DNA of 64,000 nt from Prunus persica (GCF_000346465.2 NC_034015.1:2648658-2712657); one strand, 5' to 3'; positions 1 through 10,890 are shown, counted from the first letter of the stretch. The notes: a model not told the origin generated them from the letters alone. Made by a program: numbers and translations.

Positions 1-253
1 CAAAATCCGCCAATCTACAGTCGATTTCCTTCTTCAGCTCTTGGAGCTCTTGTAATTAGGTCTGGAGCGAGTTCCTGGTGGAGTCGAAGAGGTCCTCAAG
101 CTCCTTCCACTGCACGTTGAATTGGACCATGGAATCTGCTTGGGCGCGCAAGGTCTCGTGGGCTTTTCCGAGGCTCCTCTGCTTCCCCTCTGACAGCTTC
201 AAATTCCAAGCTATATCTTCCATTGTCATCTTTGTCTGCTGCCCTGTAAACAA
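1..253 (-). pseudogene. FRIGIDA-like protein, N-terminal part, with in-frame stop
   Basis: The minus strand reads a small charged helical protein that resembles the N-terminus of FRIGIDA-like proteins, a plant nuclear coiled-coil family tied to flowering-time control. The recognisable features are the start MEDIAWNLKLSEGKQ, a middle block WKELEDLFDSTRNSL, and a Glu/Leu/Lys-rich coiled-coil tail. Three Met codons lie near the start (253, 229, 223); the one before EDIAWNL fits the family best. A TAA at 53-55 interrupts the frame, but the same frame continues past it as LQELQELKKEID up to the window edge. So this is either a broken copy, an allele with a premature stop, or a sequence error. The family's central domain would lie outside the window to the left. 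Resemblance is from memory and no search was run. Confidence 0.6.
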
Positions 254-494
254 ACCCTAACTGTACGATAATGTACGAACGTCGTGGTGGCGAAGAATGG
301 AGAGTGAAAGAAAGTTCAAGAAAATGGAGAAACCTCAGTGTCTACCCTGTCTAGTGTGTGCTGGTTGGCTAGCGGGTAGTGGAGCTCTGCCGCCGAGGAC
401 AGGTGGTTTTTTCAACACCCTAAAACGGAGGTAAAGCATTCTGCCTGCCTCCTGTTTGCCCGTACCATAAATGCAACAGGCTTATGTTTTTGAA
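254..494. other. Upstream flank of the FRIGIDA-like fragment
   Basis: This is the likely 5' UTR and promoter of the minus-strand fragment at 1-253. I see no clear TATA box and no other coding sequence. It ends where the inverted-repeat element at 495 begins. Confidence 0.35.
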
Positions 495-1094
495 GAGAAA
501 TTCTAGGCAATCTTCTGTCTAACCTTCGTTTTTGGGACATTCTCTCCTTTTATGTGTCATTCTCCTTACACTTAAAATAATATTATTAATGTAAAGAACC
601 TACTAGTGTAATAGTTTGGAGTATTTACTCTCTCAGGCAGGGTTCTGGGTTCGAGTCCTAGCATCCGTATTGTATGTGTGAGTTTAATATGCTATCGCCC
701 CTTTCAATAGAAAAGGTCTTTAAAAAATATATATATATATATATATCGTTAATATATTATACAAGCTAACTTTTGTTTTCCAAGTTTACCTTTATTAAAT
801 GTATTCAATTTATCCAAAAAAATTTCACAACTTTCTTACCATCTTATTAATTTTTTTCTAACATTAATTATTATTTTAAAGAAAATATCTGCTTTTTTAA
901 TAAGATGGTAAGAAAGTTGTGAATTTTTTTGAATAAATTGAATACATTTAATAAGGGTAAAATTGGAAAGCAAAAGTTAACTTGTATAATATATTAATGA
1001 CATTGTTTTAAGTGTAAGGAGAATGACACATGTCAAGCAAAAAAGAGAAAAAGTCCAAAAGAGAATGTTAGAAAGAAGGTTACTAGCATTCCCC
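495..1094. mobile_element. Long inverted-repeat MITE (Mutator-like type), interrupted by a SINE
   Basis: The two halves are inverted copies of each other. TGTGTCATTCTCCTTACACT on the left returns inverted near 1010-1030, and the arm around 760-850 returns inverted at 895-1000. The ends are GAGAAATTCTAGG on the left and, inverted, GGGGAATGCTAG on the right. The flanks GTTTTTGAA (486-494) and TTTTTTGAA (1095-1103) match at 8 of 9 bases, which suggests a 9-bp target duplication as in Mutator-type elements. There is no coding sequence. The left arm is broken by a SINE at about 597-746. Confidence 0.65.
597..746 (+). mobile_element. tRNA-derived SINE inside the MITE arm
   Basis: This block has no counterpart in the right arm of the surrounding inverted repeat, so it is an insertion. 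It contains a pol III box B, GGTTCGAGTCC, at 648-658 and ends in an A/TA-rich tail. Short similar flanks (TATTATTAAT before, TATCGTTAAT after) may be the target duplication. The box A is not clear, so the family is unassigned. Confidence 0.55.
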
Positions 1095-1133
1095 TTTTTT
1101 GAAATACCTAAAAGTGCCCATAAAACTCATTTT

Positions 1134-1586
1134 TGTTGTAAAGTCAAGAATGTGGAGCTCAAAATAGTAGAGCCCACTACCTAATTAATTGAAGAGCAAT
1201 GATGATGCTTGTCAACACCCATGTGAAGCCAAAGAAAAATGAGTAAGCAGCCACAAAATTCTGCCTACAAATAAGGCTTCCCCTCTTCCTTTGCATACAT
1301 ACACCACCATCAGAGAAAGAAGAGAGAGCCCAGGCAAAGATGAGAGAAAGAAAGAAAAGAAAGAAGTGAAGGAAAGAAAGAGGCTGAGTGAATGGAGAGA
1401 AAAAGAGAGCAAAGAGAAATATCAGTGAGCCATAGATATTGTAAACACTAAAGTTGTAGCCCTATTATTTTACATAGTGGAAAAGTTACTGTTGCTGCTC
1501 TCCGAGGACGTAGGCATGACCGAACCTCGTTAAATGTTGTGTCTCATCTACTTTACTTTATCGCATATTCCAGTTATTTTATAACA
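1134..1586 (+). repeat. 5' LTR of the copia element
   Basis: The LTR begins TGTTG and ends AACA. It includes a TATA-like CTACAAATAAGG near 1263 and a long purine-rich GAGA/GAAA tract (about 1310-1420), and is nearly matched by 7351-7805. It is probably promoter and polyadenylation sequence for the element. Confidence 0.88.
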
Positions 1587-2129
1587 CGTTATCAACACGA
1601 AAAACTCTCAGGTATAATTTTTGTACTGTATTATTATTATACTACTAACCATTGTGTTGATGTAAGGAAGAAAAGTAGTGAATGAGCTGTGGTCTGCTAG
1701 AGAGATATACAATCAAACCCACCAAAACATGATAAGCTCACTGCCTTTTCATCTTCTTCTTTTATTAATACTTTACATTATCCAATGCTATATACTTTCT
1801 ATATATGCTGACTATACAAATAGTTTTGAGTGCTAATGGCAGGAGTGAAAGCAACAAAGTTGAAGACATGCACATATGCAATGATCACTTCAATATCATT
1901 GTCGGCCATGATTCATTTTGATATATGGTTGCTTTATATAATATATTAAAGCATCATTAACTATTTTGGTCTTGATATAACATATTATGTTTTCTTTTTT
2001 TAATGGTAATATAATATAATATATTTATTTGCTTTTCTGTTACTAACCACTAATAAAAATGGACCCTTGGTAATACTAAACATATTATCAGTGGGAGGCC
2101 GTTAGTAATATTAACACTTTTCTTATCTT

Positions 2130-2680
2130 ATTCGATGGTGGTTTTATCCCCACATTTACTTTAATAAAAATGGACAGTCTCACCTCCTATATTTTTAGTG
2201 GTGGTTTATCCCCACATTTATTTTATTTATTGTATGGTGTAGGTTTATTACCCATATGACAGTATTTATTTAAAAGTGTGCTGCAGGTTTATCGTTAAAA
2301 GTATGGAGTAGAATTAGTGCCCATACAAGCACATTTACTTTATTATTGTATGGTGTGGAATTAACCCCCATACAACAAGCAATTTTACTTTATGAATTTA
2401 CTTTACGGCATATTTACATTTATTTAAAGTATGGTGCGGGATTATTGTCCATACCAGCAATTTATTTACAAGCAATTTAATTTATGAATTTATTTTATTG
2501 CACATTTACATTTATTTAAAGTATGGTGCGGGATTATCGTTCATACTAGCAATTTATTTACAAGCAATTTAATTTATGAATTTATTTTACTGCACATTTA
2601 CATTTATTTAAAGTATGGTGCAGGATTATCGTCCATACCAGCAATTTATTTACAAGCAATTTATTTTATAAATTAATTGT
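2130..2680 (+). repeat. Array of small hairpins plus a 92-bp tandem repeat in the element leader
   Basis: Eight short inverted repeats follow one another. Two have the form GTGG...CCAC (about 2138-2153 and 2200-2216). Six have the form GTATGG...CCATAC or one base off: 2232-2257, 2301-2326, 2348-2373, 2429-2454, 2521-2546 and 2613-2638. The last three lie in a tandem repeat with an exact 92-bp period. There is no reading frame here. The position, downstream of the primer-site region, is where packaging and dimerisation signals usually lie in LTR elements. Confidence 0.7.
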
Positions 2681-3903
2681 GTGATATGATGAGTTTTACA
2701 GTATACAGATCAGGACCAGAAATTCCTTGATTCTCATCATACAACTACATCAAGACTTGAAGATCCTTGATGATGATAATGATATGAGAGTGCCAGTCTC
2801 TCCGGTACTAAATTTGTAAATAAGTGATCGGACTTGAAGATCCTTGATCATTGAAATGTAAATATGGACATGGAGTTCCTTGATGATGTAACAGTATCAT
2901 ATTGGTTAATAGTGTTGTACACATGAATAGTAACTGTACTGGCAAATGTACTATACGCATGAATAGACAAAAATTTCATGACTTGATGAATAGTACCATA
3001 TACATGAATAGTGATGTATGCATAAATTTTAACCACTTTGGGTAAACTGTCACTATATACAAAAGGGAACATGCAGTTCCTTAAACTCATGGGTGAGCAA
3101 TTAAATGAGATGTCAGAAGTTCCTCAAAGCATGGACAATTATGTAAGGGCCTGAAGTTCCAAAATATATACAAGAAATTATAAAAATGTCCATACCATGA
3201 GAATATATGATTTTGGCCCGAAGTTCAAAATCTGACAATATTGAGAACCTAAAAGTTCCAACAGTTAAATGGACAACTCTTGAGGTATTATTGCAAATTA
3301 TGGTACACCACATATTTCTTTGGCATAAGAAAATGATGAATTTAATAAAGTTTGATTTTGTTACAATCGACACCTCAAGAAAGAAATATATTTTGTGCAT
3401 TCCGATTGTTAAAAATACACTGTGAAATGGATAATATTAGGATAAACCTCAAATGATGAATTGAGGCTCCCCATATATTTTGTTATATTATATGATATGG
3501 GCTGGAAGCTCATGGATCCAAATATATGAGAGATCCCTAACCTAAAGTTTTGGGTATATAGTAGTTAATTCTCTTTACTACTGTATTGCAATATTATCAT
3601 GGCTTTTGATCAATTTATACCTCATGCCCATTTGAAAAGGACAAATAAATTTTGAGGTTGTGTTTAGCTCGAACCAGAAGTTCCAGACACACATGCATTG
3701 AAATATGTAAATTGAGAGATTTGATGTGGTTATTTGAACTTATAAGGCAGAAGGTTCCAAACTGTCATTTTGAAAAGACGTAAAAACCATAGGTGCAAGT
3801 TTAAGAATTTGCACAATTATTATAACAGGAAAGAAAGCATACAACAGATAGATTTTTTCACCTGCAAGGAAAAGCAGGCTCTGCAAAAATCTATAAAGTT
3901 ACA

Positions 3904-4455
3904 TTATGTTCTAGAGGCCTCTGAAGGAAGATGACGGCGCCTCTTAAGCTTAGCCATGAGCCTCTCATGGTCTCTCAGAATCCTTTCATTGGAAACCTGC
4001 AGCATGTTTAGCCTTCTCAGCGTATCAATGGAGTATGAACTCACCAGTTTCTACAAGGCATTATTTTCTTCTTTAAGTTTCTCAACCTCCTGTTGAGACT
4101 TATGAAGCATTCTTTGAAGAGACGAATTTTCAGTGGTCAGCTCCTGAATCTCATTTGCTCTGGCATGCAAACGATCAGCCATGTTAGAAACACAAGCAGC
4201 ACTCTGAATGCTAAAAGTCATTGAGTCACCAATAGCCTATTCATCAAACCTCACTGATAACAACATTTCATCCATTGGAATAAGAAAATTCCTAGCTACT
4301 ATGACAGCAGTCGCATCATTTATCATCATAGAATCATTAACTGTAAGATGACGATTTTGGGATACAAAGGATGGATGTCCGACTTTGGCATCATGAGTTG
4401 TGTTGGGAGAAACATTTAAATCAAGATGGTTTGGGCAAGAAGAAGAGGAAGCCAT
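3904..4455 (-). pseudogene. Antisense coiled-coil ORF inside the copia element, two stops
   Basis: The minus strand holds a 183-codon frame from MASSSSCPNH to a TAA at 3904-3906, interrupted only by two in-frame TAG codons (4237-4239 and one in the block EENNAL-stop-KLVSS). The N-terminus is Ser-rich and then polar (HLDLNVSPN). The second half is a long heptad-like helix rich in Glu, Lys, Leu and Arg (RANEIQELTTENSSLQ, then QQEVEKLKEENNAL). It ends in a basic tail, AKLKRRRHLP. I recall related hypothetical proteins in Rosaceae genomes but cannot verify that. No known domain is recognised. It runs opposite to its host element, so it may be an extra antisense ORF or a captured gene. Confidence 0.55.
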
Positions 4456-4599
4456 TTTTAGGAAGGTTTCAAGGAAAGTTTTAAGAGAAGCTGAATTTTC
4501 AGAAAATAAAATGAAGTTGAGTTGAAACGCAATTACTCCAATCAGGTCTTGCAGCGGCAATATCTATAGGCGAAAATATAGCAACAGTTTCCAGGATCC

Positions 4600-6190
4600 C
4601 AATATTATCTCGGATCCCCATATTCTCTTTTTCTTTCCCAAATTCCAAAACTTCACGCGGCCTCCATTAATGTTTGTTGGTACTTTCGGCGTTCTCAAAG
4701 ATTATTTTCATCAAAGCCGATCTTGCTTTGCGGATTTCATGGAGCTATTTTTTCAAAAGCACCCTGAGAACCTCGCAAATTTTTGTGGTTAATTTGAAAT
4801 TCACCGGTTCTACCTATTCATCTTATTTGTATAAATATGTTACTAACGAAATTTTATTCGTAGAAGACATCCAGTTTTCTCCATACCTAGTGATGCGATA
4901 TCCACTTGTTTTTCCTATTAGTGAGCACTCGATGTGCTTGAGAAGCGTGACTATCTCTGATCATCCATTCAGGAAGCGAGGCTATCCCTGATCACGTTTC
5001 CGCTACATCAGGGAATTGTAAAGACGACCACATGCTCCAATCTCCTGAAGCTCTTCTAGACTAGGAGAAATGAGAGTTTGTTGTCTGCTTTCACCAGCTT
5101 CCTCCCCTGATTGCTTACCTTACCTTGCAATCAATATCACAATTTTTGTATCTTTTCTTTCTTTTATAACTCTCTGTTCACAAGAGATTTTATTTCTTTA
5201 GAACAGACATCTAAAGAAAGAATCCATATAGTAATCCTAACACTGAGGGTTATTTTTTGATAGACAGAAGAATTGTGATTTTTGCTCTTGCAGGATATAA
5301 CTAGATCATCAAGCATTACATTGTATTTGCTGAGCCGATACGAGCTTGGAAGATATTTGAGAAAAGTCTCTCCCACCTAAGGATGTAAGCGATAGTTATG
5401 TTATTTCATACTTGTACTCTTATTTTGATATTTTGTACAACATCCTTAAAGGTAACCAAATGAGGAGATAAGGCCATTCCAAAAGAACGCCATACAAAGG
5501 ACCATTCCAGAAGAATGACTTGCATTATAGATCATTCCAGAAGAACGACTTGTATTATGACCATTCTAGAAGAATGGCTTGTATCATTCTGATATGTATT
5601 CATGAATTATTAATGCAAATTTCACATATTGCAAGTTGAATACATTAACGATACACTGCATAGATTAAAGTCCCATAAAAACAGAACATGGGTATAGCAA
5701 TGACCAATATGATGCACGCCTGTTGCATAGCAAATGATATGGTGCACGCCTAATGCATAACAATATGTCGACATTAATACGGCGCACGCCTAATGCGTAG
5801 CAAATTATATGGTTTAAAGTCCCATAAGGACAATTAATTGACATGTATGTATTAATCTGTGGCATGCTTGCAGCATGACATATATATGGGTTCTAAATAT
5901 TCCAACTCCCAAATGGAGATTATCCACACCCTACTATAAAATAATACTCCATTGGAGGTTATGATCCACATTCTCACATAATTCATCTTATAAGAGATGT
6001 CTGTTTGGAAAGAGACAATAAAAGCCCCCTGAAGTGGCTTGGGTACTCAAAAGCAAATAAATACTTATAATAGATGCATGCGCATGCACATGAGAATGGT
6101 GGGATCATGAATTGATGAATGAAATTTTTTGGTTTTGGAGTAGCTACTCAAATGAACAATAGCCTGTGTTGATTGAAACCACGTTCTATT
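4600..6190. other. Non-coding interior of the copia element with short tandem repeats
   Basis: I see no convincing gene here. Short degenerate tandem repeats are visible: about 5460-5600 (CCATTCCAGAAGAA-type units of about 40 bp, four copies) and 5700-5860 (units containing GCACGCCTAATGCAT). These may be decayed internal sequence. Confidence 0.5.
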
Positions 6191-6350
6191 ATCAAATGTC
6201 AACAATATCATTACCCAAAATGGAAACAGGCAATTCCATTACAGATGAGAATGAACGTGAAGAAATAAACCCATAGTACGAACCTTAAGAGATGTTAACC
6301 CTGAAGGTTATACTTGGGTGTTCGGAATAAAGAGGAATACACTCATTTTG
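6190..6350 (+). pseudogene. Copia reverse transcriptase relic
   Basis: Short plus-strand pieces match the start of the plant copia reverse transcriptase domain: YPKWKQAI near 6210, then, after a gap, PIVRTLRDVNPEGYTWVFG at about 6270-6330. Frames are broken between the pieces and the catalytic region is not recognisable. These are in the order and orientation expected for the host LTR element, which supports its copia assignment. Confidence 0.5.
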
Positions 6351-6689
6351 TATGACACAATGTTTTCTGATAGAAACAAGGACTGTTAAGGTTCTCCATG
6401 TTTACTGATGCAATCATGCCTTCTTATTGCACATTTACGGAAACTAACATGTTAACTTTAAGGGTCATTAAATGTACAGAGCATATCGCTATAAGCGAAT
6501 CCCTAAAGATGTACAAACAGAACACATAGTTGGACATAAAGCTATATAATGTGTCATGAAGTGTAGTCCCTTAAATAAAATCCTTGAAGGATTGCAATTG
6601 CATGAAGCAAGTCCCTAAAGGACATGTGCCTGAAGCACAAAATCTGTTCTCAATACTAATATGCATAAATTGCCTCAGTGAGTACATTT

Positions 6690-6800
6690 ATTATGATATG
6701 GTTGCAACACATTAAAACTCCTGAAAAGTTAATAATTGACCAAAACTCCAGAAGAGTTAATACATGATTAAAACTCCTGAAGAGTTCAAGAAATATTTGT
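6690..6800 (+). repeat. Short tandem repeat (AAAACTCCTGAAGAGTTAAT-type)
   Basis: About three imperfect units of roughly 34 bp, each containing AAAACTCC(T/A)GAAGAGTTAAT or a close variant, lie in the element interior. They have no coding content. Confidence 0.5.
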
Positions 6801-7039
6801 CTCGACCTAAAGATCGAGCATTATGTTAACGAGATTCTTGCTTATACTAAGAAGGTATTGAAGCATTTTTATGAGGATTATCCATTGGGTACTTAAAGGA
6901 TTTTTCGGAAGTATATTGGACCGGACATTGTATTTTTCAGATAGAGCTCAGCTCCATCACCACCACTTTGGGATGATGTGAGATATATTTGATGCTATCT
7001 TCACATAAAACTATATACGGGCATATTTTTTCGAGTGAA

Positions 7040-7200
7040 CTTACAAATAGCCTAGGTTTTGTTGGATACACGGACTTTGGAAATTTCTATGATTTATATA
7101 GAGATAGCTCACTAGAAATATATTTACTTACTCAACTACGTGAATAGTTGATGGCTACATTCTCCACTCACTCTGAAAGATTCTCGCTCCAAAAGATAGT
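7040..7200 (+). pseudogene. Copia RNase H relic
   Basis: The plus strand reads LGFVGYTDFGNFYDLYRDSS and, after a stop, LMATFSTHSE. This resembles the copia RNase H core, whose usual form has a GYADAG-type start and a later block with ATSSNHAE. It lies shortly before the purine tract and 3' LTR, the normal place for RNase H. Length and stops show it is dead. Confidence 0.5.
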
Positions 7201-7350
7201 CATGAAGACATCAGGGGGAGCATCCAGAAGTATGCTACACTAATTACTGTAATCTTCTTCCGTCCATAAGTTTTCTACCTCACTGGGCTTTTTCTCCAAG
7301 CAAGTCTTTAATGATGCAACCAACATATCATTTGTGGTCTCCAAGGGGAG

Positions 7351-7805
7351 TGTTGTAAAGTCAAGAATGTGGAGCCCAAAATAGTAGAGCCCACTACCTA
7401 ATTAATTTAAGAGTAATGATGATGCTTCCCAATACCCACGTGAAGCCAAAGAAAAATGAGTAAGCAGCCACAAAATTCTACCTACAAATAAGGCTTCCCC
7501 CCTTCCTTTGCATATATACATCACCATCAGAGAAAGAAGAGAGAGCCTAGGCAAAGATGAGAGAAAGGAAGAAAAGAAAGAAGTGAAGGAAAGAAAGAGG
7601 GTGAGTCAGTGGAGAGAAAAAGAAAGCATAGAGAAATATCAGTGAGCTACAAATATTGTAAACACAAAAGTTGTAGCCCTATTATTTTACATAGTGGAAA
7701 TGTTACTGCTGCTGCTCTCCGAGGACGTAGGCATGGTTGAACCTTGTTAAATGTTATGTCTCATCTACTTTACTTTATCGCACATATTCCAGTTATTTTA
7801 TAACA
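7351..7805 (+). repeat. 3' LTR of the copia element
   Basis: This is the direct copy of 1134-1586 with scattered substitutions and a 2-bp insertion near its end. The purine tract CCAAGGGGAG sits immediately before it and the TSD ATTTT immediately after. Confidence 0.88.
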
Positions 7806-8012
7806 ATTTTGTCTCATTTTATCCTATTTTTCACACAAACTTGTCTTACTTTACCCCATTTTTATAAAATATTAATTAAAAATTAAAAACTCAAGTCCAA
7901 AATTTTAAATCAAATGAGATATTAAAAACATTAATATATTCTAAAGTTTGGGAGATGGGTCGAGGGTGGATTGCAGCTGAGTGGGGTGGGCATAGGTAGT
8001 TGCGGAGACAAC

Positions 8013-8058
<46 letters not shown>

Positions 8059-9250
8059 TGAGTGGGTCATGGAGGGGGGGTGAGGTTTGGGTCGCAGATA
8101 ATAGAGAGAGAAGAGGAGGATGGGAGCAGAGGGGGTGATGGAGAGGTAGGATGCAAGTTTTTTTTTTTAATCTTCTTTTTTCTAAAAAAATAATTTTTCA
8201 TTAATATTTTTTTTATGGATTTTAATTTTTAAATTTAAATTTAAATTTTTAATTAATATTTTATGAAAATTCGGTAAAGTGAGACAAGTATGTGTGAAAA
8301 TGGAGAAATTATACAGTAGTACAGTAGTACCATGTGGCAATTGACACGTGGTACTACGTTCCACTGAGTTTGCAAACATGTGGACGATAATAAATTTCTC
8401 TGTGACGACGTTTGCCTTCTCCAATCCTCTGTTTCTTTGTTATTCTCTTCCAAGACTAGACTCAAGTTTGAAGGCGCCAAATAGAAAAAAGTTTGAAGGT
8501 GCCGACCAGAAAAGAGAATAATAATAATAAGAAGAAAATGCAAATTAAAATTTTGTGTAAAGCTCCGATGCAAAACAATGGAGTTAAATGATGCAAGAAG
8601 CCAAGAATTTTTTTTAGCGGTTGATTTATTTGAAGCAAACTCTCACTGAAAATTGCAAAATTTTATGGATTTTTTTATATTCTTTCTCCAGGAGAAGGTG
8701 TTTTTCAACCCATAATTTTTATTTTATTTCAGAAATCAACCATGATCAACTCATGATCTTTGATGGGTCTTTGTTGAGTAATGAATTTGCGTGAATTGAT
8801 GGTGTGATAGACCAACAAAGATTGTGGGTAATGGATTTGTCGGGCAAAGTTTCAATTTCTTCATAGATCTCTAATTAATGGGCCTCTTGGAAATTTTGTT
8901 ACCTCTTCTCTCTCATAATCTTTGACGGGTAATGGGTGCTCTAAACTTGATCTGCACATGCGATGTGTTAATGGGTAAGCTGCCGACTGGATTTGGAATA
9001 ATTTTAAGTTTTCACAAAATGGGATCTGAGAGCAAAAAGAAAGAAGGAAGAGACGGAGGTTTTGGAGAAACAAACATCGTTAGAGAGGAATTTATTACAT
9101 CCATGTGTCGCAAGCTCAGTGGAATGTAGTACCACGTGTAAATTGCCACGTGGTATTACCGTACTACTGTATAATTTATCGTGAAAAAATGGGGTAAAGT
9201 AAGACAAAATGAGTTTTAGGGGGCAAAATGAGACTCAAATACACTTTGAG
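7806..9250. mobile_element. Inverted-repeat element, left arm split by the copia element
   Basis: The sequence at 7806-7890 (TTTTGTCTCATTTTATCC..., CTTGTCTTACTTTACCCC) returns inverted at 8215-8300 and again at 9180-9235. A second inverted pair, with GGTACTAC and CACGTG, lies at 8310-8380 and 9105-9172. The copia insertion at 1134-7805 falls within the left arm. Removing it and one ATTTT gives CTCATTTTGTCTCATTTTA, which matches the inverted right arm (CTCATTTTGTCTTACTTTA). So the element began near 1105 and ends near 9250. There is no clear coding sequence; outer ends and superfamily are unresolved. Confidence 0.6.
8015..8052. repeat. (AG)n microsatellite
   Basis: An uninterrupted run of AG dinucleotides, about 19 units, inside the inverted-repeat element. 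Confidence 0.95.
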
Positions 9251-9637
9251 AGGGTATATAAAAAAATAAGCCGAAAACAAATTCTCAATAATTTCTTTTC
9301 ACTATTTTATTTATTTATTAATCTTTTTACTGTCACAGGTAGTTAAGGACAAATTTTTTATTTTTATTTTTAGAATAAGTGATAGTTATTATTCATTTTA
9401 AAAAGGGAAGCAGCTATGGTGTTGGATATTGATAAATTTTCTCTAGTGACCAAACAGAACAACATGTTGAATTGATCTAGAGAGAACCGCGCACAACCCA
9501 AAAAATGACTAAATTCTATATTCAACAACCCAAAGCACATGACTCAAACCAGCAATATAGATGTGCCGTGCAATAGCAGAAATGGCAATCTGTATCAAAA
9601 GCCGAAAGCAAAAAAGAAATAAGGGAGCTTTAGAGGG
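9251..9637. other. AT-rich intergenic sequence
   Basis: No open frame, RNA gene or repeat structure is recognised. It separates the inverted-repeat element from the harbinger remnant. Confidence 0.4.
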
Positions 9638-10412
9638 TGTATTCAATTAGGATTGTATACGATTTTGAAAGATTTTTTTTAAGTGACAGATTTCCTGGAA
9701 TTGTATAACTCCTATAGGTTTTACTCAGATTTTTAATAAACTTGTATAAACTTTTATTATAGACTTCCATACTTTTGTATGAACTTTTGTTATAGATTCA
9801 GATCTATTTGCATAGACTTTATCACTCTTTCTTCCCAACACTATTTTCTTTAGCCACAAGTCGACCATCCCTTTTTTTTTCTTTTCCCAAATTCTTCCTC
9901 TACTTGCATGCACAACAATGAATTTCCCTTTGAAATTTCCACGGACTGAAAACTTTCACACCTAAACAGTAAGAACATCGAACTCTATGTCCAATATTCA
10001 ATACCAAAAAAAAATAAAAACAAAAACAAAACAACCCTTTGTCCAAAAAGCAAGGGCCCTATCATTTGGTAGTGTTATGGGTGATGGAAATATATCTCTA
10101 CCCAAGCTTTCCACCCAGCAACTCCAACTGGTTGATTTGAAGAAATCACTAGTGGAGGAGCTTTGCTTAATATAGGACACTTGTGACCACCCAAGGTTAG
10201 TGCATGGCTTAGTGCATTGTTTTGCCAAATGATAGAAAATTTTCTAACACTATTCTCTGTATATGAGGATGCATTGGAATCAAAGTTTGTCTTCACGAAA
10301 GTATAGTGAATATTATAAGAAATTCAAAGCGTTCACGAAAGTATAGTGACAGATTTATAACAAGTTTGAAAGCCATGCTGAAAGAAAAATATGCAACATT
10401 CATTCGTTATCG

Positions 10413-10890
10413 TTAATTCTCATTGTTGTCATTGTAGCCAACATCTCTCCACATATTCAAAGCTATACCAACTCTCCATTCATTAGCATGTGCTCATTGT
10501 TGTTTTGTGTTTGGAAAACTAGTTCAGGATCCCCTTCATTAACTGGTAATGATGAAGATGAAGAAGATTCGTCTTCCAATTCAATAGGAAACTTGTCTTA
10601 TCGACATTCCTTTCGAAGAAAGTTGTGTAGTCCAACACAAGCTAACACTAGCTCTGTTTGTGTCCTATATGGCAATGGAGGTGCAGACTTGAAAATTGTA
10701 AATCGTGATTTAAATATACCAAAGATCCTCTCAATGACATTCCTCAAGAAAGCATGACGAAGATTGAACAACTCAACTTCATTTGCAGGGTCACGACCTT
10801 GACCTGCAAACTCTTGGAGATGATATCGAACACCTCGAAATGGAGCCAAAAATTGGCGTCAATTTGGAAATCCACAATTCATCTTGCTTG
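10413..10890 (-). pseudogene. PIF/Harbinger transposase, C-terminal relic
   Basis: The minus strand reads the end of a plant harbinger (HARBI1-like, DDE superfamily 4) transposase. In order: NCGFPN-stop-RQF, LAPFRGVRYHLQEF, NEVELFNLRHAFLRNVIERIFGI in pieces, then LVLACVGLHNFLRKECR, and after a frameshift the acidic tail PIELEDESSSSSSLPVNEG. A second frameshift precedes the end, ANEWRVGIALNMWRDVGYND, with a stop at 10413-10415. The first two catalytic acidic residues of the nuclease lie further upstream and are missing. The same tail occurs in the plus-strand relic at 20897-21103. Not functional. Confidence 0.8.

Larger units (their letters stand above)
1134..7805 (+). mobile_element. Decayed copia-type LTR retrotransposon, TSD ATTTT
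   Basis: Two LTRs of 453 and 455 bp (1134-1586 and 7351-7805) start TGTTGTAAAG and end TATAACA. They are flanked by ATTTT at 1129-1133 and 7806-7810. A purine tract, CCAAGGGGAG, precedes the right LTR, which sets the plus orientation. The position expected for the primer site reads CGTTATCAACACGA, which is not the common initiator-Met site. The interior has no intact gag or pol. It has a hairpin-rich leader, an antisense coiled-coil ORF, and short copia pol relics near the 3' end. I count about 29 substitutions between the LTRs, an old insertion. Confidence 0.88.

Noticed and set aside
640..665. Possible tRNA T-arm (GGTTCGAGTCC)
   Set aside because: It has box B only, inside a short insertion with an A/TA tail; SINE rather than tRNA.
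5690..5870. CRISPR-like array (GCACGCCTAATGC units)
   Set aside because: Units are degenerate, spacers are not distinct, and it lies within a plant LTR element.
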